From Kurthia zopfii (GTDB taxonomy: Bacteria > Bacillota > Bacilli > Bacillales_A > Planococcaceae): 59,099 bases of DNA. Each line of letters begins with the position of its first letter. Position 1 is the first letter of the stretch. The notes beneath the pieces are model-generated. The model was not told where the DNA came from and did not search any database. It saw only the letters and a program-made list of their open reading frames with translations. The translations under genes were made by a program, and so were the position numbers. Below are positions 15,533 through 24,005 of this stretch, in pieces. Location: positions 1 to 59,099 of the forward strand of contig NZ_QFVS01000015.1 in NCBI RefSeq assembly GCF_003143955.1. Direction: 5' to 3'.

Positions 15533-15673
15533 ATGAATAAAAAGCAAAGTGCAAAAGATGCGATTATCGAAAAATTAATGAAAATCGGCGTCTATAAAAT
15601 ACAGAATTTACAGCTTTACGAAGTACCGTTTATCGACTTAATGAAAGAATATAAAAAGTACGTGAACGAATAA
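15533..15673 (+). CDS. FbpA-like small protein
   Basis: The 46-aa product reads as a Fur-regulated basic protein A type peptide: a helix (AKDAIIEKLMKIGVYKIQN) followed by LQLYEVPFIDLMKEYKKY. In B. subtilis, Fbp proteins are small Fur-controlled factors of the iron-sparing response. The family pattern L-G-V-Y-K..QLYEL...EY is well matched. AAGGAG lies about 9 bases before the ATG. No strong Fur box is visible upstream, so iron control is unproven here. It precedes asnO-like by 88 bases. Confidence 0.6.
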   Translation: MNKKQSAKDAIIEKLMKIGVYKIQNLQLYEVPFIDLMKEYKKYVNE

Positions 15674-15761
15674 TGAAAAAAGCGAGAACTAATACAAGAA
15701 AAATGTTAAAATAGTAGATTGAAAAAGACATTGATCGTTACAGATAGGAGAATATAAATTT

Positions 15762-17588
15762 ATGTGTGGATTTACAGGATTTGTAGGCGAAGTTTCTAAC
15801 CCAGATGTAGTTTTAGAGAATATGATGAACCAAATCATTCACCGCGGACCAGACTCGGCGGGTGCTTATACAGATGGAGAGGCGGCACTAGGTTTCAGAC
15901 GCTTAAGCATTATCGACGTTGAACACGGTAGCCAACCACTTTACAACGAAGACCGTTCTTTAGTATTAATTTTCAATGGTGAAATTTATAACTTTGAAGA
16001 AATTCGTGAAGACTTAGTGGCGAAAGGTCACACTTTCACAACACAAACAGATAGTGAAGTTTTAATTCACGGATACGAAGAGTACGGCCCACAATTAGTG
16101 CAAAAACTACGTGGTATGTTTGCGTTCATTATTTGGGACAAAAACAACAAAAAATTATTTGCTGCTCGTGATATGTTTGGTATTAAACCACTTTATTACG
16201 CACAAATGAACGGTACTTTAATGTTCGGTTCAGAAATCAAAAGTTTCTTACCGCACCCTCATTTCGAGAAAGAACTAAATGAAAAAGCATTAAAACCATA
16301 CTTAACTTTCCAATACCCAGTATTAAATGAGACATTCTTCAAAGGTGTATTCAAAATGCCAGCAGCTCATTACATGACATTTGAAAATGGCAAAGTTGAA
16401 TTAACACGCTATTGGGAACCAAAATTCAATCCAGAAGAGCGTCCTCTTGATCAAATCGTTCAAGAAATTGATGACACAGTTCGTGAATCAATTAAAGCGC
16501 ATGAATTCTCGGATAAAGCAGTACAAGTTGGATCATTCCTATCTTCAGGTGTCGATTCAAGTTATGTCGCTTCAGTTTTAAAACCAGACAAAACTTTCAC
16601 AGTAGGTTTTGCGGCTAAGAAATTCTCTGAAGTGGATAATGCACAAGAATTATCTAAAGAGCTTGGCATCGAAAACGTAAGTGAAGTACTTGATCCAGAA
16701 GAATGCTTCAATAAAATCGATGAAATTCAATATATGATGGATGAACCACATTCAAACCCATCAATCGTTCCTCTATACTTCCTAGCAGAATTAGCGCGTA
16801 AACACGTAACAGTTGTGCTTTCAGGTGAAGGTGCAGATGAATTATTCGGCGGTTACGAAGAATATGATGAATCACCATCAATGAATAAATACAAAAAAGT
16901 ACCTAGTTTCATCCGTAAACCTGTAGGTAAAATCGCGTCAGCTTTACCAGAAGTACGCGGTAAGCACTTCCTTATGAAAGGTGGCCTACCTGTTGAGAAA
17001 ACATTCATCGGGCAAGCACATATTTTCGAGGAACATGAATCTGCAGCAATCTTAAAACCAGAATTCTTAGATGCACCATCTGTAGCAGATATCGTAATGC
17101 CTGTTTACAGCAAAAACCCTAACGAAGATGACCTAACGAAGAAACAATTATTAGATTTGAATCTTTGGTTAGTGGATGACATCCTATTAAAAGCGGATAA
17201 AATGTCAATGGCTCACTCAATCGAATTACGTGTACCATTCTTAGACCGCGAAGTAATGAAAGTAGCTTCTAAAGTACCTTCTCGTTACCGTATTAATAGT
17301 GAAAATACAAAATATGCATTCCGTAAAGCTTCTGAAAGAGCATTACCAGAAGAATGGGCGAAACGTAAGAAAATGGGCTTCCCAGTTCCGATTCGCTTAT
17401 GGATGCAAGAAGATAAATATTACAACCGCATCAAAGAAACATTCGAATCTGCAACTGCAGCTAAATTCTTTGACCAACAAGCGATTGTTAAATTATTAAC
17501 TGATCACTACGAAGGAAAAGCGAAAAACCAACGTAAAGTTTGGTCAATTTACGTATTCCTAGTTTGGTATAACAAATACTTCGGATAA
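15762..17588 (+). CDS. Glutamine-hydrolysing asparagine synthase (AsnO/AsnB-like)
   Basis: The 608-aa product has an N-terminal class II glutaminase (Cys2 of MCGFTGF; NQIIHRGPDSAG; NGEIYNF) and a C-terminal synthetase with pyrophosphate loop SGVDSS (about 265), VLSGEGADELFGGY and RVPFLD. It transfers ammonia from glutamine to an aspartyl carboxylate using ATP. It is closest to B. subtilis AsnO in length and order. Here it stands first in a run with a peptidase, a D-Asp ligase and an Asp racemase. By analogy with lactococcal AsnH it may amidate the D-Asp of the peptidoglycan crossbridge rather than make free asparagine. AGGAG precedes the ATG. Confidence 0.88.
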   Translation: MCGFTGFVGEVSNPDVVLENMMNQIIHRGPDSAGAYTDGEAALGFRRLSIIDVEHGSQPLYNEDRSLVLIFNGEIYNFEEIREDLVAKGHTFTTQTDSEVLIHGYEEYGPQLVQKLRGMFAFIIWDKNNKKLFAARDMFGIKPLYYAQMNGTLMFGSEIKSFLPHPHFEKELNEKALKPYLTFQYPVLNETFFKGVFKMPAAHYMTFENGKVELTRYWEPKFNPEERPLDQIVQEIDDTVRESIKAHEFSDKAVQVGSFLSSGVDSSYVASVLKPDKTFTVGFAAKKFSEVDNAQELSKELGIENVSEVLDPEECFNKIDEIQYMMDEPHSNPSIVPLYFLAELARKHVTVVLSGEGADELFGGYEEYDESPSMNKYKKVPSFIRKPVGKIASALPEVRGKHFLMKGGLPVEKTFIGQAHIFEEHESAAILKPEFLDAPSVADIVMPVYSKNPNEDDLTKKQLLDLNLWLVDDILLKADKMSMAHSIELRVPFLDREVMKVASKVPSRYRINSENTKYAFRKASERALPEEWAKRKKMGFPVPIRLWMQEDKYYNRIKETFESATAAKFFDQQAIVKLLTDHYEGKAKNQRKVWSIYVFLVWYNKYFG

Positions 17589-17613
17589 GATCAGATCGAG
17601 AGGATAAATAGCA

Positions 17614-18612
17614 TTGTTTAAGAGAAGTAAAGTCATTTTGTCTTTGCTCCTCTTTTGCATTTTAGTGCTTGTTGCTCTAATAGGTGGATATTATATATTC
17701 CAATCTGCAAAAGACGGGCAAACTGAAAAATCCATTAAAGTCATGCTCGTTGAGTTTGCTACAGGATCGCCTATTTCTGATATGAAAATCGAAATAAAAG
17801 ATAGTCAAACAAATGAAGTAATTATGGAAAAAACGGCGGATGCAAATGGCGAGGTAATCATTCAAGGACTTGTTCCTGGGAATAAATATCTCTTTGCTCC
17901 GTCTTCCATTTTTGATGATGGAACAGGCAGTGCTGCAGGTGTTGCGCAAGTTGTACAAATTGAAGATTCAACGAATTATGTTGTATTAGAAACGTATAAT
18001 GTACGCGATCATAAAGGCGCAAATGTACCAATCATTATGCAAAACCCAATGTTTCCACATGGTTGTGAAATCACATCATTAACTTCTGTTTTACGATTTT
18101 TTGGTGAGCGTGTGACGAAGGAATCGATGGAACGTAATTATTTGATTAAAGAAGGTTTTAAACGTACGAATAATGAATGGATTGGCCCGGACCCTGCGAA
18201 GAAATACGCCGGTAATCCAGCGGACATTCATGATGGTATGTACGCTTTTGCACCAGTAATTGAGCAAACGGCGAAAGACTATATTCGAAAAACAAAAACA
18301 AAGCTTAAAGTCGAGAATATGACTGGCGCTTCTAAACAACAAGTACTTGATAAAGTAAAACGAGGCATTCCGGTTATTACTTGGGTGACACTGGACCTTT
18401 CAAAACCGATGATGAAGGACGGTTGGAAGATCAAAGGCACTGAAGAAACGATTCGCATGTACCGCAATTTACATGTAGTTGTTGTGACAGGTAACCAAAA
18501 AGGCAAAGTAATCGTAATGGACCCACTTAAAGGGTATGTTGCGTATGATGAAGATAAATTCTTCAAGAGTTTTAAAGAAATGAATTCACAGGCAATCGTG
18601 CTTGAAAAATAA
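17614..18612 (+). CDS. Membrane-anchored C39-like cysteine peptidase
   Basis: The 332-aa product has an N-terminal membrane segment (7-29), an Ig/prealbumin-like beta domain (about 42-128) and a C39_2 papain-like domain (about 137-330). The nucleophile is C151 (MFPHGCEITSL), the histidine is H287 (NLHVVVVTG) and D303 follows in VMDPLKG. Such proteins sit outside the membrane and cleave peptides or wall stems; the substrate is unknown. The start is TTG 17614 with AGAGGAT upstream and the anchor directly after it. Location between an asparagine-synthase-type amidotransferase and a D-Asp ligase suggests a role in the wall, but that is inferred. Confidence 0.8.
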   Translation: MFKRSKVILSLLLFCILVLVALIGGYYIFQSAKDGQTEKSIKVMLVEFATGSPISDMKIEIKDSQTNEVIMEKTADANGEVIIQGLVPGNKYLFAPSSIFDDGTGSAAGVAQVVQIEDSTNYVVLETYNVRDHKGANVPIIMQNPMFPHGCEITSLTSVLRFFGERVTKESMERNYLIKEGFKRTNNEWIGPDPAKKYAGNPADIHDGMYAFAPVIEQTAKDYIRKTKTKLKVENMTGASKQQVLDKVKRGIPVITWVTLDLSKPMMKDGWKIKGTEETIRMYRNLHVVVVTGNQKGKVIVMDPLKGYVAYDEDKFFKSFKEMNSQAIVLEK

Positions 18613-18634
18613 AGAGAAAGCAGATGATTAAAAA

Positions 18635-19849
18635 ATGGCTGAAAAATCATTTTTACCAATATTAATTGGCTCTGATATGAACGCTTACGGTATGGCACGC
18701 GCTTTTTATGAAGCGTACGGCATCAAAGCAGTTGTAATCGGACGTGCACATTTAACACCCACTCAAAACAGTAGTATTTTAGATTTCTACGAAGAGCCAC
18801 AATTAAAAGAAGATTTCCTAGCGATTATGCAACGCACAGCGAAAAAATTCGCAGGTCAAAACTTACTGTTAATGGGTTGTGGAGATGATTATGTAAAATT
18901 AATTATCAAAAACAAAGACGAATTAGTAAAAGATTTCAAAGTGCCATATATCGATGAAACATTAATGGACAAGATTCTACTAAAAGAAAATTTCTATGAA
19001 ATGTGTGAGAAGTATAACTTTAGCTATCCTAAAACAGATACGGTAACTGCTGAAAACTACAATAATTTCAATCCGGATTTCCAATATCCAATCATCATCA
19101 AAGCTTCAAACTCTGTTGAATACTGGGCTTGTTCATTCCCAGGTAAGAAAAAAGTTTTCGTAGCACATGATGAAGCGGAAAAAACGGCAATTCTAAAAGC
19201 AATCTATGCATCTACATACCAAGATACGATGATTATCCAAGAATTCATTCCTGGTGACGACTCGTATATGCGTGTATTAAATGCATATGTAGCTACAGAT
19301 GGCAAAGTGAAATTAATGTGTCTAGGTAATCCAATTCTTGAAGAACACTCTCCAGAAGGTATCGGAAGTTACGCTGCAATCATCACAACTTTTGATGAAG
19401 AAATCATGGATCAAGTGCGTTTCTTCTTAGAAGATATCGGTTTCGAAGGGATCGCCAACTTCGATATGAAATACGATTACCGCGATGGTAAATATAAATT
19501 ATTTGAAATTAACTTACGTAACGGTCGTTCTAGTTATTACGTAACGGCAGCTGGCTATAATTTAATGCAATATGTTGCAGACGACTATATGTTGGGTAAA
19601 GAACAAGAGTTAGTTTATGCGGATAATGAACATTTGTGGACAGTCATTCCAAACGGTGTATTATTCAAATATGCTCAAAATGAAGAATTAAAAGCAAAAG
19701 CGCGTCGTTTAATCAAAGAAGGTAAAGTGACGAACTCACTATTTTATAAAGAAGATATGAATATGAAGCGTTGGTCAAAACTAACATTGAACAGCTTGAA
19801 TTATTATCGTAAATATAAAAAATACTTTAATAAGAAGGGTTTGTCATAA
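18635..19849 (+). CDS. ATP-grasp D-aspartate ligase (Asl-like) for peptidoglycan crossbridge
   Basis: The 404-aa product strongly resembles the Enterococcus faecium D-aspartate ligase Asl(fm). Shared features are PILIGSDMNAYGMARAFYEA at the start, FYEMCEKYNFSYPKT, FQYPIIIKASNSVEYW, IQEFIPGDDSYMRVLNAYV, and the metal/phosphate site FANFDMKYD..FEINLRNGRSS. Asl adds the beta-carboxylate of D-Asp to the Lys side chain of the wall precursor, using ATP. The next gene encodes an aspartate racemase, 4 bases downstream, exactly as in E. faecium. Planococcaceae have Lys-D-Asp or Lys-D-Glu bridges, so D-Glu is a possible alternative substrate. The ATG has only a weak AGAGAAAG upstream. Confidence 0.85.
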   Translation: MAEKSFLPILIGSDMNAYGMARAFYEAYGIKAVVIGRAHLTPTQNSSILDFYEEPQLKEDFLAIMQRTAKKFAGQNLLLMGCGDDYVKLIIKNKDELVKDFKVPYIDETLMDKILLKENFYEMCEKYNFSYPKTDTVTAENYNNFNPDFQYPIIIKASNSVEYWACSFPGKKKVFVAHDEAEKTAILKAIYASTYQDTMIIQEFIPGDDSYMRVLNAYVATDGKVKLMCLGNPILEEHSPEGIGSYAAIITTFDEEIMDQVRFFLEDIGFEGIANFDMKYDYRDGKYKLFEINLRNGRSSYYVTAAGYNLMQYVADDYMLGKEQELVYADNEHLWTVIPNGVLFKYAQNEELKAKARRLIKEGKVTNSLFYKEDMNMKRWSKLTLNSLNYYRKYKKYFNKKGLS

Positions 19850-19852
19850 TCT

Positions 19853-20578
19853 ATGAATAAGAAAACATTAGGTATTATTGGAGGCGTAGGTCCACTTGCG
19901 ACAATGCTTTTAGGTGAGATGATTGTCAAAAGAACTAAAGCTTCAGCAGATCAAGAGCATATGCATTTTATCATTGATAATGATACGAGAATACCTGATC
20001 GTACAGCTTATATTTTAGATCGTGAACAACCAAATCCACTGCCAGTTATGATACAAGATGCAGGCAAACTTGTAAGTGTAGGTGTGGATGTCATCTGTGT
20101 TCCTTGTAATACGGCACATTATTTCTATGACGAATTAGCAGATAACACGGCCGTGCCGATTTTGCATATGATTCGTGAAACAGCGAATAAAGTGAAGAGT
20201 TTACAAGCGAAAAAAGTTGGTATTTTAGGAACAAAAGGGACGTTATCGACGAATCTCTATCAAGATTCATTGAGGGAAGTTGGCATTGAACCTGTCGTAC
20301 CTGATGATGCCGTACAAGATTTATTAATGGAAATCATTTATGACTATGTGAAAGCGGGCAGCTCGATTACGAGAGAGATGTGGAGCAAAGTTGAAGATGC
20401 GATTATGGCTCAAGGTTGTGACCATGTTATACTAGGTTGTACAGAATTATCAATCGTCAATCGTGAACTATCATTAGATCAAGATACAAGATATGTTGAT
20501 GCACTTGTTACTTTAGCAGATCGAACAATCGAATATTGTGGTTACGAGCTTGCACAAAAAAATGCTGTAAATCGATAA
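19853..20578 (+). CDS. Aspartate (Asp/Glu) racemase
   Basis: The 241-aa product is a cofactor-independent Asp/Glu racemase. The catalytic cysteines are C85 (VPCNTAHYF) and C196 (LGCTELS), and the opening GIIGGVGPLAT is typical of RacD/YgeA-type enzymes. It converts L-Asp to D-Asp. It starts 4 bases after the D-Asp ligase, so the two probably feed the crossbridge together, racemase supplying the ligase. Length fits the family. MurI-type glutamate racemase is less likely because of the aspartate-racemase-type ends. Confidence 0.9.
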   Translation: MNKKTLGIIGGVGPLATMLLGEMIVKRTKASADQEHMHFIIDNDTRIPDRTAYILDREQPNPLPVMIQDAGKLVSVGVDVICVPCNTAHYFYDELADNTAVPILHMIRETANKVKSLQAKKVGILGTKGTLSTNLYQDSLREVGIEPVVPDDAVQDLLMEIIYDYVKAGSSITREMWSKVEDAIMAQGCDHVILGCTELSIVNRELSLDQDTRYVDALVTLADRTIEYCGYELAQKNAVNR

Positions 20579-20593
20579 AACTAATTTTCAAGG

Positions 20594-20690
20594 CAGACTG
20601 TTGAGTATCGCTTCTGAGGTAATTGCGGAATGGTAATGAATCATCATTAACGCTATACTTTATGGAAGGATCAGAGACAGTCTGTTTTTT
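20594..20690 (+). terminator. Long-loop hairpin ending in T run before helicase gene
   Basis: CAGACTGT (20594-20601) pairs perfectly with ACAGTCTG (20677-20684), followed by six T residues. The 75 bases between contain a smaller hairpin (GGTAATGA/TCATTA). It can serve as the racemase operon terminator. The size and internal structure are unusual, so it could also be an attenuator or small RNA ahead of the helicase gene. Confidence 0.6.
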
Positions 20691-20717
20691 ATAAAGAAGA
20701 AAGAAGGTAAAAAATTC

Positions 20718-21992
20718 ATGTCATTTTTAAATGAATTAAAAGAAGAAATCCAAAACAAATGGAAGTTTGAAAAAACAACGCCAATTCAAGATGCAATGAT
20801 TCCAGCAATGTTAGAAGGTAAGGATGTTGTAGCGGAATCACCAACAGGTACGGGTAAAACTTTAGCTTACTTACTACCATTATTACAAAAGGTTGATGGC
20901 ACGAAGAAGAATACACAAGCTCTAATCGTCGCTCCTTCACAGGAATTATGTATGCAAATTACAGATGTAATTCGTGATTGGGTTGCTGGTACACCAGTAA
21001 CTGTAGTGCCGTTAATTGGTGGCGCAAATACTGCTCGCCAAATCGAAAAATTAAAGAAAAAACCGACAATCGCTGTAGGTACGCCAGGTCGTTTAAATGA
21101 ATTAGTGAAAGCTAAGAAATTAAAACTACATGAATTACATTACATCGTTTTAGATGAAGCAGATCAACTTTTAGGTCGTGAATCTCGTGTCATGATTAAA
21201 TCATTCATCGACGGTTCAAATCATGATCGCCAAGTAGCGCTAGTTTCTGCAACGATTACAGAAGATATTGATGCATTGGCTGACGAATGGATGAAAGAGC
21301 CAGTTCGTCTGAAAGTTCGTCTTGAAGACATGCCAGACCAAGGTAAAGTAGTTCACTCATTTATGAAAGTAAGCGTTCGTGAAAAAACGGACTTATTAAG
21401 AAAACTTTCATATATTGAAGGATTACGCGGTTTAGCATTCGTAAATAACTTAGACCAACTAATAATGAAAGAAACAAAACTTCAATATTTGAATGCACCG
21501 ATCGCAGTTCTTCATGCTGAAATGAAGAAGGAAGAACGTAAAAATGCATTGGAATCATTCCGTAAAGGGAAAATCCGTATTTTAATCGCGACGGATGTAG
21601 CAGCTCGTGGATTAGACATTTCAGGCCTTACTCATGTTATTCATGTCGATGTACCTCATAACCAAGAGCAATATTTACACCGTTCTGGGCGTACAGGTCG
21701 TGCAGGAAAAGACGGCGAAATTCTAACGCTTCTAACTTCTTTTGAAGAAAAAGAATATAAGCGCTATACACGTGAATTAGACGATAAACCAGAAGAACGT
21801 ATTCTTAAAGGTGGCGTATTGGCAGCTGGTAAAGGGGAATTCCCTCACGCTTCTCGTAAACCGGAAGAATTACGTAAGAAATCTTACAATAAGAAAAAAG
21901 GCAGTTACGGTTCAAAACCAGGGTTTAAAAATGAATCTGGCGACAAAAAGCCTTATAATAAGACACAGAGAAGCTTTTCTAAAAAGAAATAA
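20718..21992 (+). CDS. DEAD-box RNA helicase (YfmL/Csh type)
   Basis: The 424-aa product has all DEAD-box motifs: Q-motif TTPIQDAMIP, I SPTGTGKT, Ia APSQEL, Ib TPGRL, II VLDEADQ, III VSATI, V DVAARGLD and VI HRSGRTGRAG. The C-terminal tail (about 365-424) is basic and Gly/Ser-rich (KKKGSYGSKPGF, SFSKKK), typical of RNA-binding extensions. Length and the short N-terminus fit B. subtilis YfmL-like helicases, which act in ribosome assembly or cold adaptation. The assignment to a specific paralogue is uncertain. GAAGGTAAAAAATTC lies before the ATG; the long hairpin upstream could modulate it. Confidence 0.9.
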   Translation: MSFLNELKEEIQNKWKFEKTTPIQDAMIPAMLEGKDVVAESPTGTGKTLAYLLPLLQKVDGTKKNTQALIVAPSQELCMQITDVIRDWVAGTPVTVVPLIGGANTARQIEKLKKKPTIAVGTPGRLNELVKAKKLKLHELHYIVLDEADQLLGRESRVMIKSFIDGSNHDRQVALVSATITEDIDALADEWMKEPVRLKVRLEDMPDQGKVVHSFMKVSVREKTDLLRKLSYIEGLRGLAFVNNLDQLIMKETKLQYLNAPIAVLHAEMKKEERKNALESFRKGKIRILIATDVAARGLDISGLTHVIHVDVPHNQEQYLHRSGRTGRAGKDGEILTLLTSFEEKEYKRYTRELDDKPEERILKGGVLAAGKGEFPHASRKPEELRKKSYNKKKGSYGSKPGFKNESGDKKPYNKTQRSFSKKK

Positions 21993-22014
21993 TTTACAAA
22001 GGGGTTTGTGAGAT

Positions 22015-23244
22015 ATGATGACTTTTCAAGAGAAATTAGCTCAATTTGCTGAATTAGCAGTTAAAGTTGGCGCGAATGTACAAAAGGGGCAAACATTATT
22101 AATTAACACGACGACGGACACTGTCGAATTTACACGTCTAGTTGTGAAAAAAGCGTATGAAGCTGGTGCTGCAAGAGTAACAGTGAACTTCTCGGATGGC
22201 GTAACAGATCGTGCATTTTTCGACAATGCGCCAGAAGATGAATTTGGGAAATACCCACGTTGGATTGCTGAGCAACGCGATGAATTAATCGAACGTCAAG
22301 GTGCATTACTGTGGATTGATGCAGCGGATCCAGATTTATTAACAGGTGTACCTGTGAGTAAGTTATCGGCACATCAAAAAGCAGCAGGTAAAGCTTTAGA
22401 AAATTATCGTGATGCAGTTATGAATGACAAAATTGCATGGTCAATTATTGCGATTCCATCAAAAGCTTGGGCGAAAAAAGTATTCCCGAACTTACCAGAA
22501 GAAGAGCAAGTTGAAGCACTTTGGGATGCGATTTTTAAAACGGTTCATATCGGTGAAGGTAGCGCAGTTGAAAATTGGAGCGAACATTTAGTGAAGCTTC
22601 ATGCTCGTGCAGATCAATTAAATGCGAAACGTTATACGAAATTACATTACACTGCACCAGGTACTGACTTAACGGTTGAATTACCTGAAAAACATATTTG
22701 GCAAACGGGTTCAAGCAAGACACCTCAAAATACTGAATTCGTAGCAAATATGCCTACTGAAGAAGTATTTACGCTTCCAGCGAAATATGGTGTAAATGGT
22801 TATGTATCGAATACGAAGCCACTTGTTTTCCAAGGAAATATTATTGATCAATTCAAACTAACATTTGAAGATGGTGTGATTGTGAAGGCGGAAGCAGGAG
22901 AAGGACATGATTTATTACAAGAGATGATTCGTGCAGATGAAGGCTCTAAATACATCGGCGAAATCGCGCTTGTACCACATGAATCACCAATCTCAGCTTC
23001 GAATATTCTTTACTATAATACTTTATTCGATGAAAATGCTTCGAATCACATTGCAGTTGGAGCAGCATACCCAACATGTTTCGAAGGCGGCAGCGAATTA
23101 TCAGAAGAAGAATTAGAAGCAAACGGTATTAACGTATCGATCACACACGAAGACTTCATGGTCGGTTCTGGCGAAATGGACATTGACGGCGTATTACCAG
23201 ACGGAACAATCGAACCAATTTTTAGAAAAGGCAATTGGGCATAG
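22015..23244 (+). CDS. M29-family aminopeptidase (AmpS/AmpT-like), copy 1
   Basis: The 409-aa product is a thermophilic-type M29 metallo-aminopeptidase. The metal-ligand region is in the C-terminal half: EIALVPHESPIS, LYYNTLFDENASNHIAVG, and the H-x-D of ITHEDFMVGSGEMDIDG. It cleaves N-terminal residues, often with Co or Zn, and lacks a signal peptide. A clear paralogue lies at 32528-33760 on the other strand. This copy ends in NWA then TAG, one residue shorter than the paralogue (NWAF), because its stop is formed at the edge of the palindrome array that follows. AAGGGG precedes ATG 22015; ATG 22018 is equally possible. Confidence 0.9.
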   Translation: MMTFQEKLAQFAELAVKVGANVQKGQTLLINTTTDTVEFTRLVVKKAYEAGAARVTVNFSDGVTDRAFFDNAPEDEFGKYPRWIAEQRDELIERQGALLWIDAADPDLLTGVPVSKLSAHQKAAGKALENYRDAVMNDKIAWSIIAIPSKAWAKKVFPNLPEEEQVEALWDAIFKTVHIGEGSAVENWSEHLVKLHARADQLNAKRYTKLHYTAPGTDLTVELPEKHIWQTGSSKTPQNTEFVANMPTEEVFTLPAKYGVNGYVSNTKPLVFQGNIIDQFKLTFEDGVIVKAEAGEGHDLLQEMIRADEGSKYIGEIALVPHESPISASNILYYNTLFDENASNHIAVGAAYPTCFEGGSELSEEELEANGINVSITHEDFMVGSGEMDIDGVLPDGTIEPIFRKGNWA

Positions 23245-23778
23245 AAAGGCGTTTCCGCTTGGGACTCTCGAGAGCACTGGAGGAAACGAAGGAAAAGTAA
23301 ACGCCCCACCACTTTTCCCCGAGTTTTCGAAGTGACTCAAAGAGAGTAGCGGAACAAGCTAGACACAGAAAGAAAAGCGGAGGTGGCTCGTTTATCTCGA
23401 GAGCACTGCAGAAAACGAAACGAAAGTAAGAACGAAAAGTGGAAAACGCTCGATCATATGCGGAAGTTCTGGAAAATTCGAAGGAAAAGTAAAAGCTTTA
23501 CCACTTTTCCTCGAGAATTTGAAGAGCTGAAAGCATATAGCGTTTGGAACTAGACACCATTACCCTGGGAGAAAGTTTTTTGAAGTGACTCAAAGAGATA
23601 AGCCACCGGAGCTAGACAGAGAAAGAAAAGCAAATCACGCTCGTTCATATGCGGAAGATCTGGAAAATTCGAAGGAAAAGTAAATGATCCACCACTTTTC
23701 CCCGAGAATTTGAAGAGCTGAAAGCATATAGCGTGAATTTGCTAGACACCAAAACCCGAGAAGAAAGCTAGACCACGC
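23242..23778 (+). repeat. Modular palindrome array, locus 1
   Basis: This array of imperfect palindromes is shared in inverted form with 53836-54180. Each module of about 90-110 bp has the core GGAAAAGT-N12-ACTTTTCC with long paired flanks. Type A is at 23251-23355. Type B has its left arm at 23379-23423 and right arm at 23575-23609. Type C copies are at 23455-23540 and 23646-23731. The first C copy sits between the two arms of B, as if inserted into it. Modules are joined by GCTAGACAC linkers, and the array ends with CCCGAGAAGAAAGCTAGACC. No protein is encoded. The edge TAGAAAGGCG provides the stop of the aminopeptidase gene. Confidence 0.85.
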
Positions 23779-23850
23779 TAATCTCGAGAAGAAAGCTTTT
23801 CATTCAAATCTCGAGACAACGCTCCTCTAGCTCATCTCCACAACACCAAA

Positions 23851-23890
23851 AAAACTAGCGACCGAGTATAAATCGATCGCTAGTTTTGAT
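23851..23890. terminator. Bidirectional terminator
   Basis: AAAACTAGCGACCGA pairs with TCGATCGCTAGTTTT. It has A and T runs on both sides and lies between the convergent aminopeptidase (via the array) and DUF4870 operon. Confidence 0.85.
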
Positions 23891-23894
23891 TTTA

Positions 23895-24005
23895 CTACTG
23901 TTTTTTTAATTTACGTTGGTCTAAGATCTTTTTAACAATCGGGATCACAATTGGCGCTAATTTGATTGCTGTTTTGATCAGACTACCTTTTTTATTATTG
24001 CTCAT
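23895..24005 (-). CDS. Small basic protein downstream of DUF4870
   Basis: This 36-aa peptide starts MSNNKKGSLIKTAIKLAP and ends in a Lys-rich tail. It is one amphipathic or membrane-binding helix with basic ends and no known family. The ATG has AGGAGG 9 bases upstream, located inside the end of the DUF4870 gene, and overlaps that gene by 11 bases. The good ribosome site and overlap support real expression by translational coupling. Confidence 0.6.
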   Translation of the reverse strand: MSNNKKGSLIKTAIKLAPIVIPIVKKILDQRKLKKQ

